Source of the DNA: Gracilibacillus halotolerans
GTDB lineage: Bacteria; Bacillota; Bacilli; Bacillales; Amphibacillaceae
Length of the DNA stretch: 44,103 bases
Reading direction: 5' to 3'
Assembly: GCF_014206945.1 (NCBI RefSeq)
Contig: NZ_JACHON010000021.1
Span: 1-44,103 of the forward strand
This document shows, in pieces, positions 8,271 through 15,634 of the stretch. A program made the translations under genes and the position numbers. How positions within the stretch are numbered: the stretch's first letter is position 1; each line of letters opens with the position of its first letter. Under the pieces are notes generated by a model that was given only the letters and a program-made list of their open reading frames with translations, was not told where the DNA came from and searched no databases.

Positions 8271-10277
8271 TCATCTGTTTTCTAACTTTACGATTACTTT
8301 TTCGACATATTCCTGAAGTGGCTTTGAAAGAGTTTTTACGTATGATGCTGTTAAGTGATGCTCGTCTCGATAGACCAATATGTTTCCAATTACTGGTTCA
8401 CATGTTTCATCCCCACAGAAATATTCGGATAAATCTGCTAAAGTTACATTAGTAGGGATTTCTGCAGTATCTTCAAAATCATCAACACTGTCTAATACGT
8501 CTTCGACTGGGAATGAACAATCTTGAATTCCTTTTACCTCTACACATGACGGCACATCTTCAGGCATTCTAGGATTATCTCTGACAGCTAATATTTCAGA
8601 AATTCCATTAAACTCTTCCCAAATTTCCTTATATTCTCTTGGTATATCTGCATTTCCAAAAACTGTTGCTGTAGTAAATATCATATCCGGTTTAGCTTCC
8701 AGCAATAATTCTTTGACTTCAACATTCCATTCCATACATTTTTCATTTAAAAAACCATTAAAATCACTATTTGAAAATCTACAACCGTCTCTTATATAAG
8801 TATCTAATCTAATATTTAAATTCTCTGCAATTTTCTCCAAAGCAGTAAACCAGTGTCCTGAATGGGAACCACCCACTAAAGCTATCGTATATTCAGGGTT
8901 ATCTAAATTTCCATAGGAACATGTTTTAGGTTCGGTATCCCGAATACTAGTAAAACATTCTTGCTCATAATAAAAGTGAGCAGTATCGTTTAAAGCATTA
9001 ATTGGTTCTGGTATGAATTCGACATCGCTAGATTGTTCAATTCCTTCAAAAATTGTTAGTGCTCCAGGATAATCTTCTACCTTCATTTCTACATCAATGG
9101 CAGTGTTATCCTGTAATTTTTTTGTATCATCTAACCAAATATATGAAGGAATTAAAGTGATAATTAAAAATATAGATAATGTAATAAGTAATTTCACTTT
9201 ATTATTTTTTACACTAAGCTTTCTTATCGGATTCTCTAATATTTTTGAAGAAACCCATGCAAGAATAAATGTTATCAATATAATCAATAATCCATGTGTA
9301 AAAGGAACCCTATCAACTTGAAAATAATTCAAATAGAAAATAAGGAGTGGCCAATGCCATAAATATATTCCATAAGATATACTACCAATAAACATAAGTG
9401 TTTTAGATGATAAGAAATTGGCTACTCCAAACGATTCATATTTTTCTGCTGATAGTATTACCATGATTACACCGAAGGTAGGTAGCAATGCGACGTATCC
9501 AGGAAACATTGTTGACACAGGCAATACTAAGCCTGTTAATACAATGATTCCTAGCCCAATCCACCCGATAATAATTCTTATATTTCTACTTAAAGAAATA
9601 TAAGGTAATAATAAAGCTAGAATAGCTCCCAAACTAAATTCCCAAATTCTTGCGAATGTATTAAAATAAGCCCAAGGTTGATTTACGGCTGTAATATATA
9701 TTGAATATACAAACGAACTTACAAATAAAAGTAATAATGTCACAAGAAATGTTTTTCTAATGGGTAAATTTAAAAGCTTTTTAGAAATTATAATAACAAT
9801 AAACAAAACTGTTGGCCATAGGATATAAAATTGAAATTGTAATGACATTGCCCAAAAATGTTGGAATGGGCTTGCTCCACTATTTTGTGCTAAATAATCA
9901 ATTGATTGATTTGCTAATTGCCAATTTTGAAAATAAAAAATAGAAGAAAAAGCATGTTTAACTGTTTGCAACCATTGTGTTTTCGGTAATATTATCATGG
10001 ACATAATCACAATAAATATAATTACTGTGTACGCATGAGGAAGTAATCTTCTTAGTATTCCCAACAAATACTCGAAGAAATTAATCTTTCCATCCCTTTG
10101 AATTCTATTTAATAATGACGTAGTAATTAAGTAACCAGAAACAATAAAGAATACGTCAACTCCACCTGATACTGAATTTAACCAAATATGGTATACGACG
10201 ACAAGAAGAGAGGCAACTGCACGTATACCTTCAAGTTCTGGCCTGAATCTTCTTTCCGCTAATCTTAGGTCATTCAT
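8271..10277 (-). CDS. OatA-type AT3-SGNH O-acetyltransferase
   Basis: Two-domain surface-polymer O-acetyltransferase of 668 residues. The N-terminal AT3 domain (about 10-360) opens with R-F-R-P-E-L-E-G-I-R-A-V-A and contains V-V-Y-H and G-G-V-D-V-F-F-I-V-S-G-Y. The C-terminal extracellular SGNH domain (about 460-650) carries the nucleophile block G-G-S-H-S with S471 and the D-x-x-H block D638-E-H-H641. The membrane domain passes acetyl groups outward and the SGNH domain places them on muramic acid or another glycan, which protects against muramidases. I start at the ATG at 10277 because GGAGAA lies seven bases upstream and the AT3 motif begins shortly after; a frame 41 codons longer adds an unlikely tail. 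The acceptor (peptidoglycan or another polymer) is not resolved. Confidence 0.85.
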   Translation of the reverse strand: MNDLRLAERRFRPELEGIRAVASLLVVVYHIWLNSVSGGVDVFFIVSGYLITTSLLNRIQRDGKINFFEYLLGILRRLLPHAYTVIIFIVIMSMIILPKTQWLQTVKHAFSSIFYFQNWQLANQSIDYLAQNSGASPFQHFWAMSLQFQFYILWPTVLFIVIIISKKLLNLPIRKTFLVTLLLLFVSSFVYSIYITAVNQPWAYFNTFARIWEFSLGAILALLLPYISLSRNIRIIIGWIGLGIIVLTGLVLPVSTMFPGYVALLPTFGVIMVILSAEKYESFGVANFLSSKTLMFIGSISYGIYLWHWPLLIFYLNYFQVDRVPFTHGLLIILITFILAWVSSKILENPIRKLSVKNNKVKLLITLSIFLIITLIPSYIWLDDTKKLQDNTAIDVEMKVEDYPGALTIFEGIEQSSDVEFIPEPINALNDTAHFYYEQECFTSIRDTEPKTCSYGNLDNPEYTIALVGGSHSGHWFTALEKIAENLNIRLDTYIRDGCRFSNSDFNGFLNEKCMEWNVEVKELLLEAKPDMIFTTATVFGNADIPREYKEIWEEFNGISEILAVRDNPRMPEDVPSCVEVKGIQDCSFPVEDVLDSVDDFEDTAEIPTNVTLADLSEYFCGDETCEPVIGNILVYRDEHHLTASYVKTLSKPLQEYVEKVIVKLENR

Positions 10278-11087
10278 TATAACTTCTCCAATTCTAATAG
10301 TATTATAATTTTTTCTATATCCTTTACATAAATTTATTTTATAATGATTTCGTCTATTTCTGAAACTAATTATGACCAGTATAGAGACAGTAACTGACAT
10401 ACCCTAAATAAAGAAAAATACTACAAAGACATCATAATCTTCTTGAACATATAATGTACTCCATCTGCAAGTAAATTATGTAAATGGCAATATGTTTTGA
10501 ACTATTTATAACTCCTTATTGATATTCTTGAAGTTAATTAGATGTAAACTATCTCACAACTAAAAAGATAATAGTCATACTGCGCGTTTGCATTCAAAAG
10601 TACCTAAATTTATACATCCCTTAGTGCATGCGAAGATTTTGTGAAGGATCCTTGTTATTCATTTTTTACGTTTGAAAAACTTATCATTACTACATTACAA
10701 CTTAAGGCTATCAATAGCTTTCTTTTAATTACACCAATTAATAGATACCTCTCTAAACTTGCCCAACTCAGAAACTTAGTGATTTTATACTCTATCCCAA
10801 GTCCTATATAATCATGAACATAACTAATATTCTATCATATTTACGAAGCAAATAAATAGTTGTTTTGATATTTATTCTTCATCGAGTTCTAAGAGGCTAA
10901 CTATTTAGAGTCAACACATCTTTAGTATAAAAATTCTATATCGGTTTGCTATAGTAAATTTCATGGATAAGCTGATTATAATAACATAAAAGAATCTTTA
11001 CTCGATACTAACCATTATTTATTTTTCAATGCTTTCTCTAATATTCTGTAACTTTTCTCTCTAATAACCGTCATATAATATAACTAG
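10278..11087. other. Long AT-rich intergenic region
   Basis: About 800 bases between divergent genes with no convincing gene, repeat or RNA. On the minus strand around 10650-10820 there is a 50-odd codon open frame with no start or ribosome site that could be a scrap of a lost gene, but I recognise no family in it. Confidence 0.5.
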
Positions 11088-11115
11088 GTGACAAATCATA
11101 TAAATATGATAAAAT
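11088..11115 (+). promoter_or_regulatory. Possible sigma-A promoter of tagO
   Basis: GTGACA at 11088-11093 and TAAAAT at 11110-11115 are separated by 16 bases, about 40 bases before the start codon. The match is moderate. Confidence 0.35.
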
Positions 11116-11154
11116 GATTTAATGAGCTTAAATATGAACAAGTAGGTGGAATAC

Positions 11155-12228
11155 ATGTTTAACATTACAGAGCTACTAGTAGCGTTCCTTATATCGAGTA
11201 TTGTGGCTTTTGTAACAACACCATTGATACGGAAATTAGCCATTAAAATAAATGCAGTAGACCACCCTGATGAAGACCGTAAAAAACATGCGGAGCCAAA
11301 GGCAAGAATCGGAGGCTTGGCAATTGTATTAGGGGTAATTGCTGGGCTTATATATTTACAACCTGAACACCCCCATATGAATGACATCATTATCGGTGGA
11401 ATAATTATCATCATCACAGGCCTACTTGATGATTTATTTAATTTGAAACCATATCAGAAATTGATCGGCCAGGTAGCAGCGGCTTCTGTTATTATTTCAT
11501 CTGGTCTAATTATAGATAAATTAACAATGCCTTTTGTTGGAACTATCGAATTAGGATTCTTCGGTTACGCACTAACATTCCTATGGATAATTGGAGTTAC
11601 GAATGCTATCAACCTTATTGATGGTTTGGATGGCTTGGCAGCAGGAGTATCTGCAATTGGATTAACGAGTATTTTAATTATTGCTATTACGGATTATCGT
11701 ATTATTGTGGTGTATCTATGCATGGTAATGGTGGCGAGCTGTCTTGGCTTCCTTTATCACAACTTTTACCCCGCCAAGATTTTTATGGGGGACACTGGTG
11801 CATTGTTTTTAGGCTATGCAATTGCTGTTATATCGATGCTAGGTCTATTTAAGAATGTTGCACTGTTTAGCTTCATTATTCCAATCATCATAATTGCTGT
11901 ACCAATCTTTGATACTATATTTGCGATTATACGAAGAGTAATTAATCGACAAAGTATTGGACAGGCAGACCGCAAACATATTCATTACCGATTGATGGAG
12001 CGCGGGTATTCACATCAAGCTTCTGTCTTAATCATTTACGCCTTTACGGGAGCATTTGGTATTATGGCCATTATATTTAGCAGTGCTACACTACTGGCCT
12101 CACTAATTGTAATTGTATTATTTGTCTTAGCAATTCAAGTAATCGCAGAATTAACTGGAATTTTCAATGGCCAACAACCTGTTTTAAATGGAATTCGAAA
12201 AATGATGGGTAAAAAAGAAAATGTTTAA
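11155..12228 (+). CDS. tagO: Undecaprenyl-phosphate GlcNAc-1-phosphate transferase (TagO/WecA)
   Basis: Polytopic membrane enzyme that moves GlcNAc-1-phosphate from UDP-GlcNAc to undecaprenyl phosphate, the first step of wall teichoic acid and other linkage-unit polymers. Family motifs are visible: H-P-D-E-D-R-K-K-H near the N-terminus, the metal-binding G-L-L-D-D-L loop, N-A-I-N-L-I-D-G-L-D-G, F-M-G-D-T-G-A, and the basic H-I-H-Y-R-L-M-E-R-G loop. Length (about 357 residues) is normal for the family. I use ATG 11155 because TAGGTGGA is well placed before it; a GTG nine bases earlier would lie inside that ribosome site. A convergent LCP-family gene, which attaches such polymers to peptidoglycan, is directly downstream, so the two probably act in one pathway. 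Confidence 0.93.
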   Translation: MFNITELLVAFLISSIVAFVTTPLIRKLAIKINAVDHPDEDRKKHAEPKARIGGLAIVLGVIAGLIYLQPEHPHMNDIIIGGIIIIITGLLDDLFNLKPYQKLIGQVAAASVIISSGLIIDKLTMPFVGTIELGFFGYALTFLWIIGVTNAINLIDGLDGLAAGVSAIGLTSILIIAITDYRIIVVYLCMVMVASCLGFLYHNFYPAKIFMGDTGALFLGYAIAVISMLGLFKNVALFSFIIPIIIIAVPIFDTIFAIIRRVINRQSIGQADRKHIHYRLMERGYSHQASVLIIYAFTGAFGIMAIIFSSATLLASLIVIVLFVLAIQVIAELTGIFNGQQPVLNGIRKMMGKKENV

Positions 12229-12250
12229 AACTTTATAAAATGGGTAAAGA

Positions 12251-12287
12251 AAAGAAGAGTCACATATTAATATGTAGACTCTTCTTC
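12251..12287. terminator. Bidirectional terminator shared by tagO and the LCP gene
   Basis: AAGAAGAGTC at 12252-12261 pairs with GACTCTTCTT at 12277-12286, and the interior ACATATTAATATGT is itself palindromic. The minus-strand stop codon of the LCP gene (12267-12269) lies inside the hairpin. Confidence 0.7.
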
Positions 12288-13298
12288 TGTGTTGTCTGAT
12301 TTAGGATAATCTGTAGAAGGCTGTTCCAATTCTAAGTGAACTTTTAATTCGTGTTGTACTTCTGCTAGAGATTCCTCATCAATTATATAATAAGAGATAT
12401 TCCCAATATCTTGACCGGCACCCTCTAGTACTAATTGATCAATATTAGAAGTGCGAAAATCGGAATAATTTTTAAGAAAGCCGATACCTTCTGTGATTTT
12501 CATATTCGTTTCTATATTATCTCCTAGATCTTTAGCTAAGTCATCTACTTTAGTTATCGTTGTTAGAGACATAACTTCTTTGATGATAGCTTCTACTACC
12601 TGTCTTTGCCGTTCTGTACGTCCTATATCATTTCTAGGGTCCCAAAGACGCATTCTGGCATATGCTAAAGCATGTCTACCGTCTAAATGCATTTCTCCTT
12701 CATAAAACTTTAGCTTTTCCGCTACTCGGTCATCACTGTTTTGTTCAAAGTCAAAAGGAACATCAACAGTTATACCACCAATTGTATCAACAATGGCTTT
12801 AAACCCATCAAAGTTGACTGTAGCATAATAATCTATAGGAATGTCTAAAAACTCTTCGACTGTCTTAATAGATAATTCTTTACCACCGAATGAAAAGGCA
12901 TGGTTAATTTTGTCTTTGCCCTCACGACCAGGAATCGTTACATAACTATCTCGTGGAATACTAACTAACTTAAGATTCTCTTCATCTGGGTTAAATGTTG
13001 CTACCATAAGTGTATCCGAGCGTCCACCTTTTCCACCTGTTGTATAGTCCTCGACACCTAATAGGAGAAAAGATACAGGATCGGTGCTGATTGAAACTGC
13101 TTCATCCCTTTTTTCCGATTTTTCTCCTCGCTCCAATTCTTCGTACGTTTCATTAGCTGCATTGTACGTTTGTGTGAATAAATAAACACCATAGACAATC
13201 GTAGCGAGTGCGATTAAACCGATGAATAAGAGAATTCGTCTAACCCTTTTTTTACTTTTTTGTTTTTTGTGTACTTTACGCATTTCTTTGCGTGCCAT
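12267..13298 (-). CDS. LytR-CpsA-Psr (LCP) family glycopolymer ligase, TagT/U-like
   Basis: Membrane-anchored phosphotransferase that attaches undecaprenyl-linked wall polymers, chiefly teichoic acid, to peptidoglycan. A basic cytoplasmic N-terminus and one transmembrane segment (about residues 22-42) precede an extracellular LCP domain (about 75-260). Its motifs are L-L-G-V-E-D, G-R-S-D-T-L-M-V, L-V-S-I-P-R-D-S-Y, K-I-N-H-A-F-S-F-G-G and Y-A-R-M-R-L-W-D-P-R-N-D-I-G-R-T-E-R-Q-R, including the arginines and aspartates that bind pyrophosphate-lipid. The last 40 residues are acidic and low in complexity. The ATG at 13298 follows a clear AGAGGGGAA site. Convergence with tagO fits a teichoic-acid role. 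Which of TagT, TagU or TagV it matches cannot be told by eye. Confidence 0.9.
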   Translation of the reverse strand: MARKEMRKVHKKQKSKKRVRRILLFIGLIALATIVYGVYLFTQTYNAANETYEELERGEKSEKRDEAVSISTDPVSFLLLGVEDYTTGGKGGRSDTLMVATFNPDEENLKLVSIPRDSYVTIPGREGKDKINHAFSFGGKELSIKTVEEFLDIPIDYYATVNFDGFKAIVDTIGGITVDVPFDFEQNSDDRVAEKLKFYEGEMHLDGRHALAYARMRLWDPRNDIGRTERQRQVVEAIIKEVMSLTTITKVDDLAKDLGDNIETNMKITEGIGFLKNYSDFRTSNIDQLVLEGAGQDIGNISYYIIDEESLAEVQHELKVHLELEQPSTDYPKSDNTEEESTY

Positions 13299-13495
13299 TT
13301 GAATTCCCCTCTGAAAAAATAGTCTAACGTTGTCTATTATAATGAATATACCTAGTTTTTACAATCCCAATTCCGCATATTGATTCATAATGTAATGGGA
13401 ATGTAATAAATACTTTAAAATCTCCATATATTTTCATCGAGTTTATGTTATGATATGGTTAATTCTGTTGAAATATGCACGAGGAGGAGTACCAT

Positions 13496-13642
13496 GTGAA
13501 TAAGGGGAAAAGAAGGGCATTTCTAACTATGATGCAAAGTGCCTACGAGAAAGAACAAAAAGAAGCTACACTGGACGAAATAATGACGGATATGAAAAAT
13601 ACTCTACATTTAATATATAAAGATACGAAGAAAGGCTCTTGA
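13496..13642 (+). CDS. Small hypothetical protein (48 aa)
   Basis: A short charged protein, not recognised. The GTG at 13496 follows GAGGAGGAGT with ideal spacing; the ATG two bases upstream is immediately followed by TGA. The product begins M-N-K-G-K-R-R-A-F-L, is Lys- and Glu-rich and probably helical, with no signal or membrane segment. Its stop codon lies in the left arm of a strong terminator, so it is a self-contained transcription unit, divergent from the LCP gene. The strong ribosome site plus terminator make it likely to be real. Confidence 0.65.
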   Translation: MNKGKRRAFLTMMQSAYEKEQKEATLDEIMTDMKNTLHLIYKDTKKGS

Positions 13643-13668
13643 AGCAAAATTTCGAGAGTCTTTTTATT
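13632..13668 (+). terminator. Terminator overlapping the 48-aa gene
   Basis: A 12-bp stem with two G-T pairs (AAGGCTCTTGAA at 13632-13643, TTCGAGAGTCTT at 13651-13662) is followed by TTTATTTG. Confidence 0.75.
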
Positions 13669-13743
13669 TGTTTAAATAAATGCTGTGTAAGCAACACTTA
13701 TCTCTTTCTTCTTTGGATTATAGAAGTGAAGGAGGTGATAGAT

Positions 13744-13968
13744 ATGGCTTCTACAGAATTAATTAACTCTCGTTTGCAGCTTATCTTCGAAAATGGAACA
13801 GACCCTGTAAGTGGTAACCCGATCTATAAAACAAAATCATTTAACAACATCAAATTGGATGCAACTGCTGATCAACTTATGGCTGTTACGAAAGCTCTTG
13901 TTCCATTGCAACAATTGCCACTAAATGCTGTTCGACGAAATGCAACAGAACAAATTGTCGAAGGTTAA
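13744..13968 (+). CDS. DUF1659 family protein
   Basis: A 74-residue protein of the DUF1659 family, common in Bacillaceae and of unknown function. It begins M-A-S-T-E-L-I-N-S-R-L-Q-L and contains G-T-D-P-V-S-G-N-P-I-Y-K-T-K-S-F, the family hallmark. The ATG at 13744 sits five bases after a near-perfect AAGGAGGTGAT, so the longer frame upstream is not used. The next gene, DUF2922, starts 44 bases downstream with its own strong ribosome site, and a YvrJ gene follows; this trio usually travels together, suggesting a shared role. Confidence 0.85.
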   Translation: MASTELINSRLQLIFENGTDPVSGNPIYKTKSFNNIKLDATADQLMAVTKALVPLQQLPLNAVRRNATEQIVEG

Positions 13969-14012
13969 TCCAGCAAACATCATTAACGAAATAGAAATAG
14001 AGAGGAGGTGGC

Positions 14013-14228
14013 ATGGTGAAAACTCTTGAATTACGATTTGAAAACGAAGAAGGGAAAAATGTGACAATCTCTTTAGATAATCCGGTCGAGCCTGTGGATC
14101 CAGCAGAGATTAACGCAGCAATGGATGAAATAATCGCGCAAAATGCATTTGACTCCTCTGGTGGGGAGCTTGTTGCAAAGAAAGATGCTCGAGTGGTAGA
14201 ACGTAATGTAACAGTAATTGAACTATAA
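14013..14228 (+). CDS. DUF2922 family protein
   Basis: A 71-residue protein of the DUF2922 family. It opens M-V-K-T-L-E-L-R-F-E-N-E-E-G-K and continues with the family's S-L-D-N-P and D-P-A-E-I-N-A-A-M-D-E-I-I segments. GAGGAGGTGG precedes the ATG. No catalytic or membrane features are visible and the role is unknown. It follows the DUF1659 gene in one probable operon that ends at a GC-rich hairpin. Confidence 0.85.
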   Translation: MVKTLELRFENEEGKNVTISLDNPVEPVDPAEINAAMDEIIAQNAFDSSGGELVAKKDARVVERNVTVIEL

Positions 14229-14244
14229 GCGCAGAATTAATGGG

Positions 14245-14270
14245 AAAGGGGAGCACTCGCTCTCCTTTTT
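14245..14270 (+). terminator. Terminator of the DUF1659-DUF2922 operon
   Basis: A 10-bp stem (AAAGGGGAGC at 14245-14254, GCTCTCCTTT at 14259-14268) with a 4-base loop runs into TTTTTCTG. Confidence 0.8.
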
Positions 14271-14286
14271 CTGTCTATTGTAAACA

Positions 14287-14421
14287 AACATTAGATTAAT
14301 ATGACTCAATATTGGATTAACACATTTAACATCAGATAACTACTACCCAACATTCGATTGTAAAGTTTAACATCAGATAACTCATCAACAACATTAGATA
14401 AGCATTCTTCAATATCGGATT
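14287..14421 (+). repeat. Array A: seven degenerate cores, 20/21-bp period
   Basis: Seven copies of an 11-base core, roughly A-A-[C/T]-A-T-[T/C]-[A/G/C]-G-A-T-[T/A], start at 14287, 14308, 14328, 14349, 14369, 14390 and 14411. The steps are 21, 20, 21, 20, 21 and 21. The 9-10 bases between cores are not conserved, except that many cores are preceded either by TTA or by CA. The array lies between the DUF2922 terminator and yvrJ, cores reading on the plus strand. The same family occurs at 30038-30192 and, inverted, at 31211-31450. Confidence 0.85.
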
Positions 14422-14451
14422 CCCAAAATACACTACAGTGGAGGTGACAAA

Positions 14452-14598
14452 ATGCAGGAAACGTGGGTATCTTTAATTACCGATATCGGTTTTCCAGTTG
14501 CGGTGACGTTCTATTTAATGCATCGCATCGAAAATAAGCTCGACACATTAAACGAATCCATTGTTCGCTTACCTGAAAAAATGAGTCGACCACAATAA
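14452..14598 (+). CDS. YvrJ family protein
   Basis: A 48-residue membrane protein of the YvrJ family. It starts M-Q-E-T-W-V-S-L-I, has one hydrophobic segment containing the conserved G-F-P-V-A-V-T-F-Y-L-M-H-R-I-E and ends in a short polar helix (K-L-D-T-L-N-E-S-I). A GGAGGTGAC site precedes the ATG. Function is unknown; resemblance to short holin-like peptides is only by size. It follows the DUF1659/DUF2922 pair but is separated from it by a terminator and repeat array A. Confidence 0.85.
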   Translation: MQETWVSLITDIGFPVAVTFYLMHRIENKLDTLNESIVRLPEKMSRPQ

Positions 14599-14643
14599 GG
14601 GAAAGTGCCAAACTGAACACATTGTCAGTACAATCAAAATTAA

Positions 14644-14675
14644 CCTCAGCTATCCAATCTAGATAGCTGAGGCCG
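14644..14675. terminator. Hairpin between yvrJ and the convergent DUF1540 gene
   Basis: A perfect 11-bp stem (CCTCAGCTATC at 14644-14654, GATAGCTGAGG at 14662-14672). The T-rich flank is on the minus strand (TTAATTTT), so it mainly ends the DUF1540 gene. Confidence 0.7.
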
Positions 14676-14690
14676 TTTAAAGAAGGCGTG

Positions 14691-14846
14691 TTACACGGAC
14701 GGCTCGAATGTTTGACAGTCTGTTTCTTTCACATTCGAAGCGCTCTTTCCAGTATGACTGACGACATAGATGTTTTCAGCAATACATCTGTTTCCTTCAG
14801 CCCAATACTTACAGTTATTCACTTCACACTTTACATCTTTCGCCAT
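14691..14846 (-). CDS. DUF1540 domain protein
   Basis: A 51-residue Cys-rich protein of the DUF1540 family. Translation from the ATG at 14846 gives M-A-K-D-V-K-C-E-V-N-N-C-K-Y-W, then G-N-R-C-I-A, and ends E-T-D-C-Q-T-F-E-P. The four-cysteine pattern (C7, C12, C21, C44) is the family signature and suggests metal binding. GGAGGTGGG lies upstream at good spacing. A plus-strand open frame over the same bases is only its shadow. The biological role is not known. Confidence 0.88.
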   Translation of the reverse strand: MAKDVKCEVNNCKYWAEGNRCIAENIYVVSHTGKSASNVKETDCQTFEPSV

Positions 14847-15080
14847 CCTTGCCCACCTCCTGTATGCCTATTTTCTGTGAAATGAACAGAAACATTCATG
14901 GGAGATTTCGGAAAACAGATGAAGTATATCAGAACATATCAAAAAATTAACCTTGCTAAAAATTGAAACTACGTGATAGACTAGGTCAGTCAGTGTGTAG
15001 AGATATTGGTTAATACTAAAAATATATGTCGCATGAGATACGTCTACCATCTGAAATACTTGAATTGGGAGATGTAAGAC

Positions 15081-15578
15081 ATGCATAAAGAGACAAGATT
15101 ACCTCAAAACGGAAGAGAATTTGTGTTGTTTTTAGCTATTATTTCTATCCTATCGGTAAACATTATCGCACCAATCATTATGGGATTTGAGCTAGGATTC
15201 CGGAAGGATGTATATTTAGAAACACTACAAGTACTCCCGATAATCTGGGTCTGTGTTGTTTTGTTAGTCGTTTTCGTAGCTAATCCAATCGTCAATAAGT
15301 TAGTACCTAAATTTGTAGAACCAACTGATGGATTTAATACAAGAGTGTTGTTCACAATTTTATTTAGTGTCACAATTTTATCGATGCTACTTACTATTAT
15401 TGGCCCATGAATCGGTATGGGAAAAATTAGCATGGCACCATTCGAAACATTTTTCTATGTTTGGCCACGTAACTTTTTTATTGCTTTTTGGGTAGAGGTC
15501 CTAATCGCACAACCGATTGCTAGAATGGCAATGAAAAAATTACATGAGAGTCAATCAAAGAAATTAGCGAATGCTTAA
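15081..15578 (+). pseudogene. DUF2798 membrane protein interrupted by an in-frame TGA
   Basis: Two DUF2798 units of a small membrane protein lie in one uninterrupted reading frame except for a TGA at 15408-15410. The first unit (from ATG 15081, behind GGGAGA) contains F-V-L-F-L-A-I-I-S-I-L-S and ends G-P-stop. After the stop the same frame goes on I-G-M-G-K-I-S-M-A-P-F-E-T-F-F and F-F-I-A-F-W-V-E-V-L-I-A-Q-P-I-A-R to a TAA at 15576, the usual end of this family. TGA could be a TGG (Trp) mutated at its third base. The intact protein would be 165 residues. It is either a recent nonsense mutation or a sequencing error. Confidence 0.75.
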
Positions 15579-15596
15579 TCCTGAAAGGTTATCTTT

Positions 15597-15634
15597 AAGG
15601 TTTGGATGCTTAGAAATAAGTTCCAAGCCTTTTT
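15597..15634 (+). terminator. Terminator after the DUF2798 gene
   Basis: AAGGTTTGGA at 15597-15606 pairs with TCCAAGCCTT at 15622-15631 (one G-T pair) before TTT. It touches the stop codon of the convergent regulator gene. Confidence 0.7.

Noticed and set aside
10650-10820. Minus-strand open stretch of about 55 codons
   Set aside because: No start codon with a ribosome site and no recognisable family; at best a decayed scrap.
11061-11417. 118-codon minus-strand frame at the start of tagO
   Set aside because: It lies over the well-supported TagO N-terminus, and no family features are seen.
14688-14885. Plus-strand frame opposite the DUF1540 gene
   Set aside because: The minus strand encodes a clear four-cysteine DUF1540 protein with a strong ribosome site over the same bases.
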